64,000 nucleotides of DNA from Salinibacter sp. 10B (lineage in GTDB: Bacteria; Bacteroidota; Rhodothermia; Rhodothermales; Salinibacteraceae). This document shows positions 19,721 through 28,279 of this stretch, piece after piece. The stretch lies in assembly GCF_002954405.1 (NCBI RefSeq), contig NZ_MQWC01000004.1, positions 4,010,613 to 4,074,612 of the forward strand, in the 5' to 3' direction. The notes under the pieces are model-generated. The model did no database searches and was not told where the DNA came from. It was given only the letters and a program-made list of their open reading frames with translations. The first letter of the stretch is position 1. Each line of letters opens with the position of its first letter. The translations under genes and the position numbers were made by a program.

Positions 19721-21508
19721 CTACTCTGAAATCTGCAATCGCTGTCCCGGATAGATGCGGCTGCCGTTGAGATCGTTCCAGGCGCGCAACTGGCGCACCG
19801 AGATTCCGAAGCGCTCCGCAATGCCGCCGAGCGTATCGCCCTGCTGAACGCGGTAGACCGATGACACTTCGTCGGTGGAGCCCGAAGAGGAAGATCGGGC
19901 GGCCACGGTGCTTGGGGAGGCGGAGGCAGACGTTGTCGCCTCAGTGGATTGCGTCTCAGAGGTTGTGTCGATCGGGTCCAGGGGGCGAACGGGCGTCGAC
20001 GTGCCGTATTGCACCCGCATTGGGCGGTCGTTCTCGGCTTCTGTGGTGAGGGCCCCGTCGTAATCATTGACGGGCACCACCAGGTGTTGTCCCTGTCGGA
20101 TGAGCGTGTTGTCGAGGCCGTTGAGACGCTGGAGCACGTCGGTCGACGTGCCGAACCGCTGGGCAATTTCAGACAGAGTGTCCCCGGAGCGCACCCGATA
20201 GGTGGTGGCCGGCTGCTTTTGGGGGGCGGGCAGCTCAGCATAGTTCCAAACGAACCGGGGATAGCTGCCCAGCGGAATGCGCAGATGGTACCGGTCTTTC
20301 GACGGCGGAATGCGGCCGCGCCGAAGTTCTGGATTCAAGGATTCGAGAACACTGCGCTTCGTTCCGGACAAGTCCGCCAGGGTGCTGAGCGAGAGCATGC
20401 TGCCGTGCACGGCCACGTAGTCGTACGAAAATGCCGGGGTGGGCGGGGCCGGTTCAAAGCCGTATGCCTCGGGGTTTTGCATCACGTGGGCTGCGGCGAT
20501 AAACATGGGTACGTAGCCTCGCGTCTCACGGGGGAGGTAGTCGTAGGCATCCCAGTAGGACGGGTCCGGTTCGTCGGCCCGGCGAATGGCACGGCGGACG
20601 CACCCGGCGCCGCAGTTAAAGGCGGCCATGGCAAGATGCCAGTCCTCAAATTCCTCATAAAGGTCCCGCAGGTGTCGTGCGGCAGCACGAGTGGCTTTTT
20701 CCGGATCGCGCCGTTCGTCGACCCAGGCGTTAATGGACAGGCCGTAGCGGCGTCCGGTGGACGGCATAAACTGCCACATGCCCACAGCGCCCGCCCAGCT
20801 GCGCGCGTTCGGATTCAGTCCACTTTCGGCCATGGCGAGATAGCGGAGTTCAAGCGGGACATTTTCCTCCGCGAGGATGTGATCGATCATCGGCCCATAC
20901 ACCTGTACGCGTCGGAGCCAGCGCTCCACGTGCCCGTCCGGCTCGTCCTGCAGATAACGGATGGTCTCGTTGACCAAGCGGTTGGAGGTCATTGGAATCT
21001 CAGTGCCCGTGACCTCGGTGTTTTCCACAGGGGGGGATTCCTCCAGCAGGGGGTTGTCAAGCGCGTTGAGGGAGGAGAAGAGCTGGGCCCGCACCGAGAA
21101 AATCTGCCCGCGGGCCATTTGCAGGGAGTCCGGATCGTTGCCGTAGCCGTGGTAGCGGCGATACTCCGTCGTAAGGCCGCTGTAGAGATCGCGTACAGCA
21201 TTGTCTTCCAAGGCGTTCGGCTGCTCACGAAGAAAGGTCGCGAGCTCCGACATGGCTTGATTCAGCAGTTGAGCCCGGCGGGTGCTGTCCTCCGTCGAGA
21301 GGATTTCGGCCTCCAGGGCGTAGAGACGAGCGACCTCCGGGCGCAGAGAAGTGGTGTCGTTGGTTGTCACCACGACGGTGTCCTTGGGAATCCGCTTCGT
21401 CTCTGTTTCAGTCGGCAAGACGGAGGAGGCGGTTCCACAACCGGACAGCAGGGCTACGCACAGCACGATGGCCGCGCCGATCACTGTCGTCTTATCAAGA
21501 GGGAGCAT
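19721..21508 (-). CDS. Membrane-bound lytic murein transglycosylase (MltD-like) with LysM repeats
   Basis: Predicted lipoprotein cleaving peptidoglycan glycan strands. 595 residues. Signal with lipobox LLSGC at Cys24; N-terminal helical region; SLT goose-lysozyme-like domain about 205-340 with the catalytic Glu228 in YLAMAESGLNPNARSWAGAV and VGMWQFMPSTGRRYG. At least two LysM domains follow, near 425-470 (TYRVRSGDTLSEIAQRFG) and at the C-terminus (VYRVQQGDTLGGIAERFG), joined by a Ser/Thr-rich linker. It ends at 19721, facing prmC. Close to E. coli MltD in architecture. Confidence 0.93.
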   Translation of the reverse strand: MLPLDKTTVIGAAIVLCVALLSGCGTASSVLPTETETKRIPKDTVVVTTNDTTSLRPEVARLYALEAEILSTEDSTRRAQLLNQAMSELATFLREQPNALEDNAVRDLYSGLTTEYRRYHGYGNDPDSLQMARGQIFSVRAQLFSSLNALDNPLLEESPPVENTEVTGTEIPMTSNRLVNETIRYLQDEPDGHVERWLRRVQVYGPMIDHILAEENVPLELRYLAMAESGLNPNARSWAGAVGMWQFMPSTGRRYGLSINAWVDERRDPEKATRAAARHLRDLYEEFEDWHLAMAAFNCGAGCVRRAIRRADEPDPSYWDAYDYLPRETRGYVPMFIAAAHVMQNPEAYGFEPAPPTPAFSYDYVAVHGSMLSLSTLADLSGTKRSVLESLNPELRRGRIPPSKDRYHLRIPLGSYPRFVWNYAELPAPQKQPATTYRVRSGDTLSEIAQRFGTSTDVLQRLNGLDNTLIRQGQHLVVPVNDYDGALTTEAENDRPMRVQYGTSTPVRPLDPIDTTSETQSTEATTSASASPSTVAARSSSSGSTDEVSSVYRVQQGDTLGGIAERFGISVRQLRAWNDLNGSRIYPGQRLQISE

Positions 21509-21654
21509 AAGGAAGAGTGAGTAGCTGAAATCAAGCAGGATGGGTACGAGGCGGCGCCATGCGTAAACGGAGCAAGGAAGCAGGGACGGCGGCCACCTAT
21601 GGATGAATATTGAATTTCCGGGTCATCGTCAACAGAAGCAGGGCGTAGCCCCTG

Positions 21655-21698
21655 ACATGAAAAGCCGGACGCCCCCCAAACGGACGAGTCGGGGGGCG
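21655..21698 (-). terminator. Probable terminator downstream of the CDF transporter
   Basis: Read on the minus strand, gcccccc (21698-21692) and ggggggc (21678-21672) form a perfect 7-bp stem, extended imperfectly on both sides. It is followed by gtccggctttt, a short T-run. It lies 95 bases beyond the stop of the cation transporter gene and before mltD. Confidence 0.5.
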
Positions 21699-21792
21699 GT
21701 TCGGGTACGAAAAAGACATCTCAAGGAGCAAAGGGGCGCCCTAGCGCGCAGATGCAACTTCTGCAACGATTTCGGGCCAACCTGAGTGGGCA

Positions 21793-22764
21793 TCAGGTTG
21801 AGGAGGACTCCTGAGCGGCTCGGCGTCCCGTCAGGCTTTCGGCCTCAATAAAGATGAACTGGACGGGAGCGTGCCTCTTTCGAATTTCTTGCTCGATGCG
21901 GTCGATGGCCGCCGCGACTTCCTCCGCATTGAGGGACTCGTCGAATTGAAGGTCCATATTGAGAACCAGCGTATTCGGGCCCATATAGAGCGTCATCATC
22001 CGATGGACGTCGGCCACCGTGCCATCCTCGCGGGCAATGCGACGGATATCGGCGCGCATCTCCGGATCGGCCGCCTCGCCCAGCAGCAGTTTTTTGCTCT
22101 CCCACACCAGAAAAGAGGCGACGGCGCAGAGGATGAGGCCGATGAGGATCGACGCGATGCCGTCAATGATGGGCATGTGGAGCGCCTCCGTGAGGTGGAC
22201 GCCGAGGAGGGCCACGATGAGCCCGGCCATGGCGGCACTGTCCTCAAAGAGCACAGTGAACGTCGTCGGGTCTTTGCTTGATCGGATGGCGTCCAAAAGG
22301 CCCTGATCCCCGCGCACTTTGTTGAATTCCTGCCAGGCTGTGCGGAAGGCAAAGCCTTCGAAAATGATGGCGGAGACGAGCACGATGGTATTGAGCGTCA
22401 GACCGCCGATTGTATAGCCAAACACCGTGGCGCCGGTGGGCCCCCCGTGGCCCGGGTCGAGCGTGTGCAGAATGCCTTCGTACAATGAGATGCCCCCGCC
22501 GAGGCCGAAGATGAGGACGGCAACGATCAGGGTATAAAAGTAAAGAGACTTCCCGTAGCCGTAGGGGTGCTGCTCGTCGGGGGGGCGTTTGCTGCGGCGG
22601 ATGCCAAGGAGAAGCAGGCCGCCGTTGCCGGTATCGACGAGGGAGTGGATGCCCTCCGTGAGCATTGCTGAGCTTCCACTCACCGCGGCGCCGAGAAACT
22701 TTGTGACGGCAATCGCGAAGTTGCCGAGGATGGCGGCGTAGATTGCTTTTTTCGAGGAGGCCAT
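21793..22764 (-). CDS. Cation diffusion facilitator (CDF) metal transporter
   Basis: Inner-membrane efflux of divalent metals (Zn, Fe, Co, Mn) in exchange for protons. 323 residues with about six TM helices. The N-terminal ATGxxxSxAM-like segment is FLGAAVSGSSAMLTEGIHSLVDTGNG, with metal-site Asp in SLVDTGN, followed by HPYGYGK; the second site is in FEDSAAMAGL. The cytoplasmic C-terminal domain ends with a Ser-rich tail. The frame continues upstream without a stop, but MASSKKAIYAAILGNF at 22764 is the family start. Metal specificity cannot be assigned. Confidence 0.92.
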   Translation of the reverse strand: MASSKKAIYAAILGNFAIAVTKFLGAAVSGSSAMLTEGIHSLVDTGNGGLLLLGIRRSKRPPDEQHPYGYGKSLYFYTLIVAVLIFGLGGGISLYEGILHTLDPGHGGPTGATVFGYTIGGLTLNTIVLVSAIIFEGFAFRTAWQEFNKVRGDQGLLDAIRSSKDPTTFTVLFEDSAAMAGLIVALLGVHLTEALHMPIIDGIASILIGLILCAVASFLVWESKKLLLGEAADPEMRADIRRIAREDGTVADVHRMMTLYMGPNTLVLNMDLQFDESLNAEEVAAAIDRIEQEIRKRHAPVQFIFIEAESLTGRRAAQESSST

Positions 22765-22933
22765 GTTTGCTGCTGAGCGTGGGAGATAGAGAGACTGGAG
22801 AACGGGCGAATGAGATGAGGAAGGAGCACTCGGACGCACGAGGTGAAGAAAGTCTCGACACGCCCATGTTCCTGCGCTCTCAAACCAGTTTGCGGAGGCA
22901 CTCTGTACAGGAGAGAGCGAAATTGATAGAGCG

Positions 22934-23581
22934 TCAATCGGCCTTGAAATCAACCTCACTGTGGCTTCCGTCGCAGAACGGCTTGCTGCCGGAGGCCCCG
23001 CAGCGGCAGAGGGCGCCGCGAGAGCCTGAGATCTCCTCATCGGCCCCTGTAATTGAGACCGGACCCTCGACCACGAACGGTCCGTCCTCGGTGGCGCGAA
23101 TGCGAAGCGGACCGCTTTCGTCGGCGTCGTCCGGTGTGGAAAGAAGGTTGACCGCGATGTGCCCGTCGGCCGCAAAGCCCTCGTCGTGGCTGCCGTCGCA
23201 GAGCGGTTTGTTATCGGACAGGCCACAGCGGCAGAGGGCCATGCGCGTATCCGTGAGCAGCGTCTCGCCGTCGCTGTCGATGAGTTCGGCGTCGGCGTGG
23301 ACGTAGAGGGGGCCGTTTGGGGAAATGGAGATGCGGTTTGCGTCGGGCGTGGGCTCCGGGTTGGTGTCGTTGCGGGTGAGGTGGAGTGCACCGGTGGGAC
23401 AGTGGGGCACGACGGCTTCCACGGCGTCGGCCTCGGCCTGGTCGGGTTCGATCCAGGGGCGCCGGTTCGGGTCGAACACGCTGGGCAGTCCCTTCACGCA
23501 GGCCTCGGCGTGGATGCAGCGCGCGCGGTCCCAGGTGACCGTGACCTCGTCGCCCTCGTAGGTGTAGACGTTGGTATCCAT
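22934..23581 (-). CDS. Iron-sulfur protein: YjdI-like mono-cluster domain plus two CDGSH zinc-finger-type domains
   Basis: 215 residues, soluble. Residues 5-70 match the divergent 4Fe-4S mono-cluster (YjdI) domain: CIHAEACVKGLPSVFD, RPWI and PHCPTGALH. Two CDGSH-type 2Fe-2S motifs follow: CRCGLSDNKPLCDGSH (Cys117, 119, 128, His132) and CRCGASGSKPFCDGSH (Cys192, 194, 203, His207). Each has the 3Cys-1His ligand set. Electron transfer or cluster storage is likely; the partner is unknown. Three potential clusters in 215 residues is unusual. Start at ATG 23581; a longer open frame upstream is not protein-like. Confidence 0.9.
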   Translation of the reverse strand: MDTNVYTYEGDEVTVTWDRARCIHAEACVKGLPSVFDPNRRPWIEPDQAEADAVEAVVPHCPTGALHLTRNDTNPEPTPDANRISISPNGPLYVHADAELIDSDGETLLTDTRMALCRCGLSDNKPLCDGSHDEGFAADGHIAVNLLSTPDDADESGPLRIRATEDGPFVVEGPVSITGADEEISGSRGALCRCGASGSKPFCDGSHSEVDFKAD

Positions 23582-23666
23582 AATGGAAGGAGGTACGTGG
23601 AGGAGAGTGGAGGAACCGTCGTTGGTACGACCCGAATCCGGAGGCGTTCGGTGGTGGCTCCGGACG

Positions 23667-23990
23667 CTACGATGGTGAGGGCACTTCTTCTCGGAGGGAT
23701 CCGATCGCCACGAGTTGATCGTGCATGGAGGCGTCATTGTCAAGCGGGTGGCACTGCTTTTGCCACAAGACGTAGGCCTCCTCGGCAAGGGGGATGATGT
23801 GCTGATGGTAGTGGTCAGTGAGCAGGACGTAGTCTCGTTCGAACTCCACCTCCACCAGGCGTTGTTCACCGCCAGAGAGAGTGCATGCCTTCTGATCGTT
23901 CGGGCACAGTGGGGACTTGGTATAGGCATAGGACGTTTGCCCGCGTCATTCTCACTGTCGGATGTGCTCGATGTCCAAGGCCGTTTCCAT
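23667..23990 (-). pseudogene. Small gene interrupted near its 5' end (METALDIEHIRQ ... frame)
   Basis: A protein-like frame runs from an ATG at 23990, meets two in-frame TGA codons at codons 13 and 15, then stays open with coding-like codons to a TAG at 23667. The 3' part includes CPNDQKACTLSGGEQ and VEFERDYVLLTDHYHQH. A one-base shift bypasses both stops and restores SENDAGK, so two compensating indels are a possible cause. If intact translation begins at a GTG at 23855, only a 62-residue protein (VEVEFERDYVLL...) is made. No family recognised. Confidence 0.4.
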
Positions 23991-24041
23991 GACGTTGATT
24001 TTCCCATTCGCATCCCAAGACGATATCCCCGTGTGGCGTCG

Positions 24042-24251
24042 TCAGAACCAGTAGAAAGACCCGAACCAGAAGCAGACACCCAGGAAGGTGGCGATGAAGC
24101 CATTAGCGAGTTCGGGCACGTGATTTGTCCAAACGCCCTTGTTTCCGGTGCTAGAGTCGCCGGTGATTCCCTTTTTCAACGAGTCATATCCGAAGTAGAG
24201 GAAAACAGTACCGAGTACGTTCATGCAGAGAAAGACCGCTGGATCGTTCAT
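24042..24251 (-). CDS. Small hydrophobic membrane protein (69 aa)
   Basis: Unrecognised. The chain starts at ATG 24251 and has two hydrophobic helices: AVFLCMNVLGTVFLYFGYDSL and ANGFIATFLGVCFWFGSFYWF, joined by a short polar loop rich in Gly/Ser/Lys. The aromatic-rich C-terminus ends at the stop. Composition is that of a genuine small inner-membrane protein. It is transcribed toward the interrupted gene at 23667-23990. Function unknown. Confidence 0.55.
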   Translation of the reverse strand: MNDPAVFLCMNVLGTVFLYFGYDSLKKGITGDSSTGNKGVWTNHVPELANGFIATFLGVCFWFGSFYWF

Positions 24252-24336
24252 AGCGGGGCATCGTGCGCCGTTTCGAGAAGAGCGAATCTCAAGGGGATGG
24301 AGTCACCTACGAAGAACGAGAGCTGATCCTCGAATG

Positions 24337-24510
24337 TCAATCTGTTTCATCCTCTTGTAAATGATCGTCCACCAAGGGTGAGAGGGTCTCGCGCGTAAAA
24401 AGGCCGCGGAAACCGGCGATCGCGTACGTTCGTGCCGATCCTTTCCGACTGTAGTGTGTTGACTCGTACGCCTCTCTGCTCCACGAAGATGGGCAGTTCA
24501 AGGAGGAGCT
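24337..24510 (-). pseudogene. Frameshifted remnant of an unidentified coding sequence
   Basis: On the minus strand a stretch of ~58 codons without a usable start has coding-like composition and ends at 24337 with FTRETLSPLVDDHLQEDETD. Upstream, protein-like sequence continues in a different frame (IPIKLLLELPIFVEQ), as if one base had been inserted near 24476. No family recognised. The remaining gap up to recQ (24511-24631) is G/C-tract rich and has nothing else recognisable. Confidence 0.3.
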
Positions 24511-24631
24511 TTATCGGGATAGTGGGATGACGCCGACACCCACAACCCGAGCCCCGGTTGGATAGGGGCGGCCCTTTTCGCCCCCCCCCCATTTTGACCT
24601 CACCTCTAGACGCTCAACCCTGCACGTATGT

Positions 24632-26470
24632 ATGGACGTCACCGGCACCGATCCTCAGCACGTCCTCCAGTCCGTCTTTGGGTACGAGTCGTTTCGCCCG
24701 TACCAGGAGCCCATCATTCGCCGGGTTATTGAGGGCGGCGACGCGGCAGTCGTTATGCCCACGGGGGGCGGCAAGTCGATCTGCTACCAGATTCCGGCGC
24801 TCGTGCGGTCGGGGTGCGGCGTCATCGTCTCGCCCCTCATCTCGCTGATGCAGGATCAAGTCGATGCCCTTCAGCAGCTTGGCGTGCGGGCGGCCGTCCT
24901 CAATTCGAGCCTTAGCCCCGACGATCGCCGCGCGGTGGAGGAGCAACTCACCCATGGCCGCCTCGACCTTTGCTACGTGGCGCCGGAACGCGCCAACCGC
25001 CCACGGTTCAAGCAAATGCTCCGCAAAGCAAATCCGGCTCTTCTTGCCATTGACGAGGCCCACTGCATCTCGCAGTGGGGGCATGACTTTCGGCCCGAGT
25101 ATATGGCCCTTGCAGACCTTCGGGAAGAGTTTGCCCAGGTGCCGTGCATCGGCGTCACGGCCACCGCCGATCCCCCCACGCAACAGGTCATCCTTGATCG
25201 GCTGGGCATGACGGAGGAGGATTTGTTTGTTGCCGGCTTCGACCGCCCCAACATCCGCTACGTAGTGGTGCCCAAGCAGAGCCGCCCGCGCCGCCAACTG
25301 CACAACTTCATTCAAGAAGAGCACCCCGGGCAGAACGGCATTGTGTACTGCTTGAGCCGCAACGGCGTCGAGACGACCGCCGACTGGTTGAACGATCACG
25401 GCCATACCGCCGTCCCGTACCACGCTGGTCTCACGGGCGACACGCGAGAGGAGCATCAGCAGCGATTTCTGCGGGAGGAGGGCCTGATCGTCGTGGCGAC
25501 CGTGGCCTTTGGTATGGGCATCGACAAGCCCGACGTGCGCTTTGTGGCCCACCTCGACGTGCCGAAGACGCTGGAAGCCTACTATCAGGAAACCGGCCGG
25601 GCCGGGCGGGACGGCCGGCCTGCGACGGCCTGGATGGCCTACCGCCGCGGCGATGTGGTGCGGATGCGCCAGCTTATCGATGACTCCTCCGAAAACGATG
25701 AGCACCGCTGGACGCAGCGGCACAAGCTGAATGCGTTGCTCGGGTACTGCGAGGCGCCGGATTGCCGTCGCAAGGTGCTTCTAAACTACTTCGGTGAGGA
25801 GATGGAGGGAGAGACGTGTGGCAACTGTGATAACTGTGAGCATCCTCCGGAGACCTGGGACGGCACAGTGCCTGCGCAAAAGGCCCTTTCCTGTATTGCA
25901 CGCACCGGGCAGCGGTTTGGCAGTGGGCATGTGACGGACGTGCTTTTGGGCAAGGATACTGAAAAGATTCGCCGTCATGATCACGATGAGGTGTCGACCT
26001 ATGGGATTGGAGAGGACCGGTCGAAGGCCGAGTGGCGCACCATCATCCGCCAGCTAGTGGCCAAGGGGATGGTTGAGGTCGATGTGATGGGGTACGGCGC
26101 GCTCACCCTCACGGAGGCGTGTCGGCCTGTACTTCGGGGAGAACACGACGTCGTCTTTCGGGAAACGGAATCGGCCCAGTCGGCGTCTTCATCATCCTCA
26201 ATGAAGCAGGCGTCTCCCGACTCGGTTCCGGTGGAGGGGCCGGAGCGCGACCTCTTTGAAACGCTGCGTGAGCGACGCTTGGCGCTGGCACGGGAGCAGG
26301 ATGTACCGCCCTACGTTATTTTCAACGACAAAACACTTCGGGCCATGGTGGAGCATCGTCCACAGACCGCTCGGGAGTTTCGAGCGCTCCACGGGGTTGG
26401 CGACGTGAAGTTGGATCGCTACGGCGATACCTTCCTCTCCATTCTCCAAGATTTTGAAGAGCAGGTGTAA
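24632..26470 (+). CDS. recQ: ATP-dependent DNA helicase RecQ
   Basis: Superfamily 2 3'-5' helicase of recombination and replication-fork repair. 612 residues. Walker A is PTGGGKS (43-49) and the DEAH box is at 141-144 in [19 protein letters not shown]. Helicase C contains [14 protein letters not shown] and ETGRAGRDG. The RecQ zinc-binding cysteines lie in [13 protein letters not shown]...CGNCDNC. The winged-helix region and C-terminal HRDC domain (about 530-605, [20 protein letters not shown]) are complete. Same architecture and length as E. coli RecQ (609). Confidence 0.96.
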   Translation: MDVTGTDPQHVLQSVFGYESFRPYQEPIIRRVIEGGDAAVVMPTGGGKSICYQIPALVRSGCGVIVSPLISLMQDQVDALQQLGVRAAVLNSSLSPDDRRAVEEQLTHGRLDLCYVAPERANRPRFKQMLRKANPALLAIDEAHCISQWGHDFRPEYMALADLREEFAQVPCIGVTATADPPTQQVILDRLGMTEEDLFVAGFDRPNIRYVVVPKQSRPRRQLHNFIQEEHPGQNGIVYCLSRNGVETTADWLNDHGHTAVPYHAGLTGDTREEHQQRFLREEGLIVVATVAFGMGIDKPDVRFVAHLDVPKTLEAYYQETGRAGRDGRPATAWMAYRRGDVVRMRQLIDDSSENDEHRWTQRHKLNALLGYCEAPDCRRKVLLNYFGEEMEGETCGNCDNCEHPPETWDGTVPAQKALSCIARTGQRFGSGHVTDVLLGKDTEKIRRHDHDEVSTYGIGEDRSKAEWRTIIRQLVAKGMVEVDVMGYGALTLTEACRPVLRGEHDVVFRETESAQSASSSSSMKQASPDSVPVEGPERDLFETLRERRLALAREQDVPPYVIFNDKTLRAMVEHRPQTAREFRALHGVGDVKLDRYGDTFLSILQDFEEQV

Positions 26471-26537
26471 CGTTCAGGGGTACTATTGCGGCTATATCCA
26501 TCCATTTCTTTTTCGGTACTTTAGAGGCCGTTTATCC

Positions 26538-27881
26538 ATGACTCGCACCTTGGTTATCCTCGTGGCAGGGCTTTCGCTATTATGCTTCTCGGTGGAACCG
26601 GGGTACGCCCAACAGGCGGATTCCGTTGCTGCAGACACGTCCGCTGTCGAGGCGCGTCGAGGGCAGGGAAGCGGGACGGTTGCGCTCACAGACTGGCCGA
26701 CGTCGTTGGGGCAACTTCTCGATGAAATGGGACGGAGGGCCCCGTATCTGCTCCCTAAGATCGATTCCCTTGCGCTCGACTATCGGTACGCCGCCAACGA
26801 CTCTACGTCGCAATGGTCATTCGTCTTGGGGTGGCAACCAGGCACCCGCGTGCTGTACAAAGGCAACGTGCTTTCGCGCCGGTCGGGCCCGGCGAACGTG
26901 CGCATGGTGAATGTGGAACTCCGGGCACAGGTGCATGCGGACGGTCGGCACGTAGGGGATATGATCGTTGCCGTGGATAGTATGACGCTGGCGCCCCTGC
27001 CGGGCATTTACTCGTTTGAGGTGACGGTGGGGCACAGCCGGGTCTTTCTGGAGGGATCGGCGGCAACGGCTCGCCAGGCATTGCTTGAGGGAGCCACGCT
27101 CGACAGCCTCGTTGTGGAACGGATGGGCTTCGTGACGGATCGTCCGTCTAGTTCGCAGCGCCGCCGTCCGGACGTTCAAGAGCGCCGGCCGGTGCCGGGT
27201 CCGGAGCCGAGTATCTACGAGCCCCGGACGCGCATCTTCATCGGCTGGCGGGTGGCCCCGCGGCCCTACTACGTAGCAGAGCGGAACGGCAAGCGTACGG
27301 TACAGCGCCGTGAGGCAACAATTGGCCGCGGATCGACCGATGAGGGGCGACAGGACCGTACGGCGACGCGGCGAGGGGCAACAGCCGCGGAGGAGGGCGG
27401 GCGGAAAAGTGGACGATCCAAAGAGGAGAAAGAGGACGAGGAGGATGACGATACCAGTCTGCGGGGACCGGCCCTCGGGGCTGCGATGGCGGTCGGCCTC
27501 GTGGCAATGGTTGGGGGAACGGTGGGGCTCTACGGACGGGGAGACACGCCCCTCGGACTCGCTGCCGGATACACAGATCCGCGAGGGGGAGTCCAGCTTC
27601 AGGCCGCAATTAATGGGGCCGTCATTCGAGATGACCCCGGCCAAAAACTGACGATGAAAGCATTCGGCTTCTACGACGTATTTGCGTCTCGTGTCCAGCC
27701 CGCCTTGGGACTGGGGCTGCAGGTGGATCCCTCGACGGACGGATCTGTGTCACCGGCGATCTCTCTGGGACTGGCGGCCAACTTTGGGAGCATCGTTCTT
27801 TTTGGGGGGGGAGATGTGGTCGAAGGGACGCCTGAACTTGGAATGGCGTATAACTTTCGGTATCGGTCGGGGCGCAACTAG
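26538..27881 (+). CDS. Exported protein of unknown function with internal hydrophobic segment
   Basis: 447 residues, family not recognised. A signal peptide (LVILVAGLSLLCFSVEPGYAQQ) is followed by a ~200-residue alpha/beta region, then a low-complexity Arg/Glu/Gly-rich stretch (about 230-320). A hydrophobic Gly/Ala segment (ALGAAMAVGLVAMVGGTVGL) comes next, and finally a beta-rich C-terminal part ending ELGMAYNFRYRSGRN with alternating residues, suggestive of outer-membrane strands. The frame extends 28 codons upstream, but the signal sequence supports 26538. It may be an outer-membrane protein; no neighbour helps. Confidence 0.7.
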   Translation: MTRTLVILVAGLSLLCFSVEPGYAQQADSVAADTSAVEARRGQGSGTVALTDWPTSLGQLLDEMGRRAPYLLPKIDSLALDYRYAANDSTSQWSFVLGWQPGTRVLYKGNVLSRRSGPANVRMVNVELRAQVHADGRHVGDMIVAVDSMTLAPLPGIYSFEVTVGHSRVFLEGSAATARQALLEGATLDSLVVERMGFVTDRPSSSQRRRPDVQERRPVPGPEPSIYEPRTRIFIGWRVAPRPYYVAERNGKRTVQRREATIGRGSTDEGRQDRTATRRGATAAEEGGRKSGRSKEEKEDEEDDDTSLRGPALGAAMAVGLVAMVGGTVGLYGRGDTPLGLAAGYTDPRGGVQLQAAINGAVIRDDPGQKLTMKAFGFYDVFASRVQPALGLGLQVDPSTDGSVSPAISLGLAANFGSIVLFGGGDVVEGTPELGMAYNFRYRSGRN

Positions 27882-28070
27882 TCCTGATTTCGAATCCTGC
27901 TGCAGACTTCAGGGAGGAGGTACGGCGACGCAAAAGCCTCTCGTATCGTCGGCACCGGCAAGGAGTGGCCCCAGAAGCGTCGTTGGATTGTGGCGTTACG
28001 AGATTAATCGCAGGACCGACATGCCGTGACACTGGATCGGTCGTTTTCGAAAAAGGTCAATATCCTCTGT

Positions 28071-28099
28071 GTAGCGTCGTTGGACTCCAACGACGCTAC
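28071..28099. repeat. Perfect 13-bp stem hairpin upstream of bioB
   Basis: gtagcgtcgttgg (28071-28083) and ccaacgacgctac (28087-28099) are exact inverse complements with a 3-base loop. No T-run follows on either strand. The arm core agcgtcgttgg recurs as a direct repeat 95 bases upstream. It could be a protein-binding dyad or a transcript-stability hairpin. Confidence 0.6.
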
Positions 28100-28211
28100 G
28101 GACGCCTGTTTCTTACCGGAATAGAGCTTCCGGAGTTGGTATGAAAAGGACGTGGGCGACCCGCGAAGCCGACCGTCGAGTGAGGACGGAGCGAGTTCAC
28201 ATATCCTAGAC

Positions 28212-28240
28212 TTGGGTCTGGCAAACCTGAGTTCTATCTT
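28212..28240 (+). promoter_or_regulatory. Sigma70-like promoter of bioB (TTGGGT-17-TATCTT)
   Basis: TTGGGT at 28212-28217 and TATCTT at 28235-28240 are 17 bases apart, and the -10 box ends 39 bases before the bioB ATG. Arrangement and spacing closely match the gcvH promoter at 10357-10385. Confidence 0.5.
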
Positions 28241-28279
28241 GGCAGTGCGCATGATTCTTCTTCACGACCTTCCGTACGA

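Larger units (their letters stand above)
27882..28279. other. Intergenic region upstream of bioB
   Basis: This 398-base gap holds a perfect hairpin at 28071-28099, a direct copy of one arm (agcgtcgttgg) at 27976-27986, and the bioB promoter at its 3' end. Short frames on the minus strand have no recognisable product. No BirA-type operator consensus was seen. Confidence 0.5.

Noticed and set aside
19949-21520. A 523-codon plus-strand open frame opposite the transglycosylase gene
   Set aside because: It is the antisense of a clear MltD/LysM gene; its translation has no domain and a skewed Arg/Gly/Val composition typical of a shadow frame in G+C-rich DNA.
21603-21785. A 60-codon plus-strand frame in the mltD-CDF gap, containing CNFC
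   Set aside because: Basic low-information sequence crossing the probable terminator hairpin; no start signal or conserved look.
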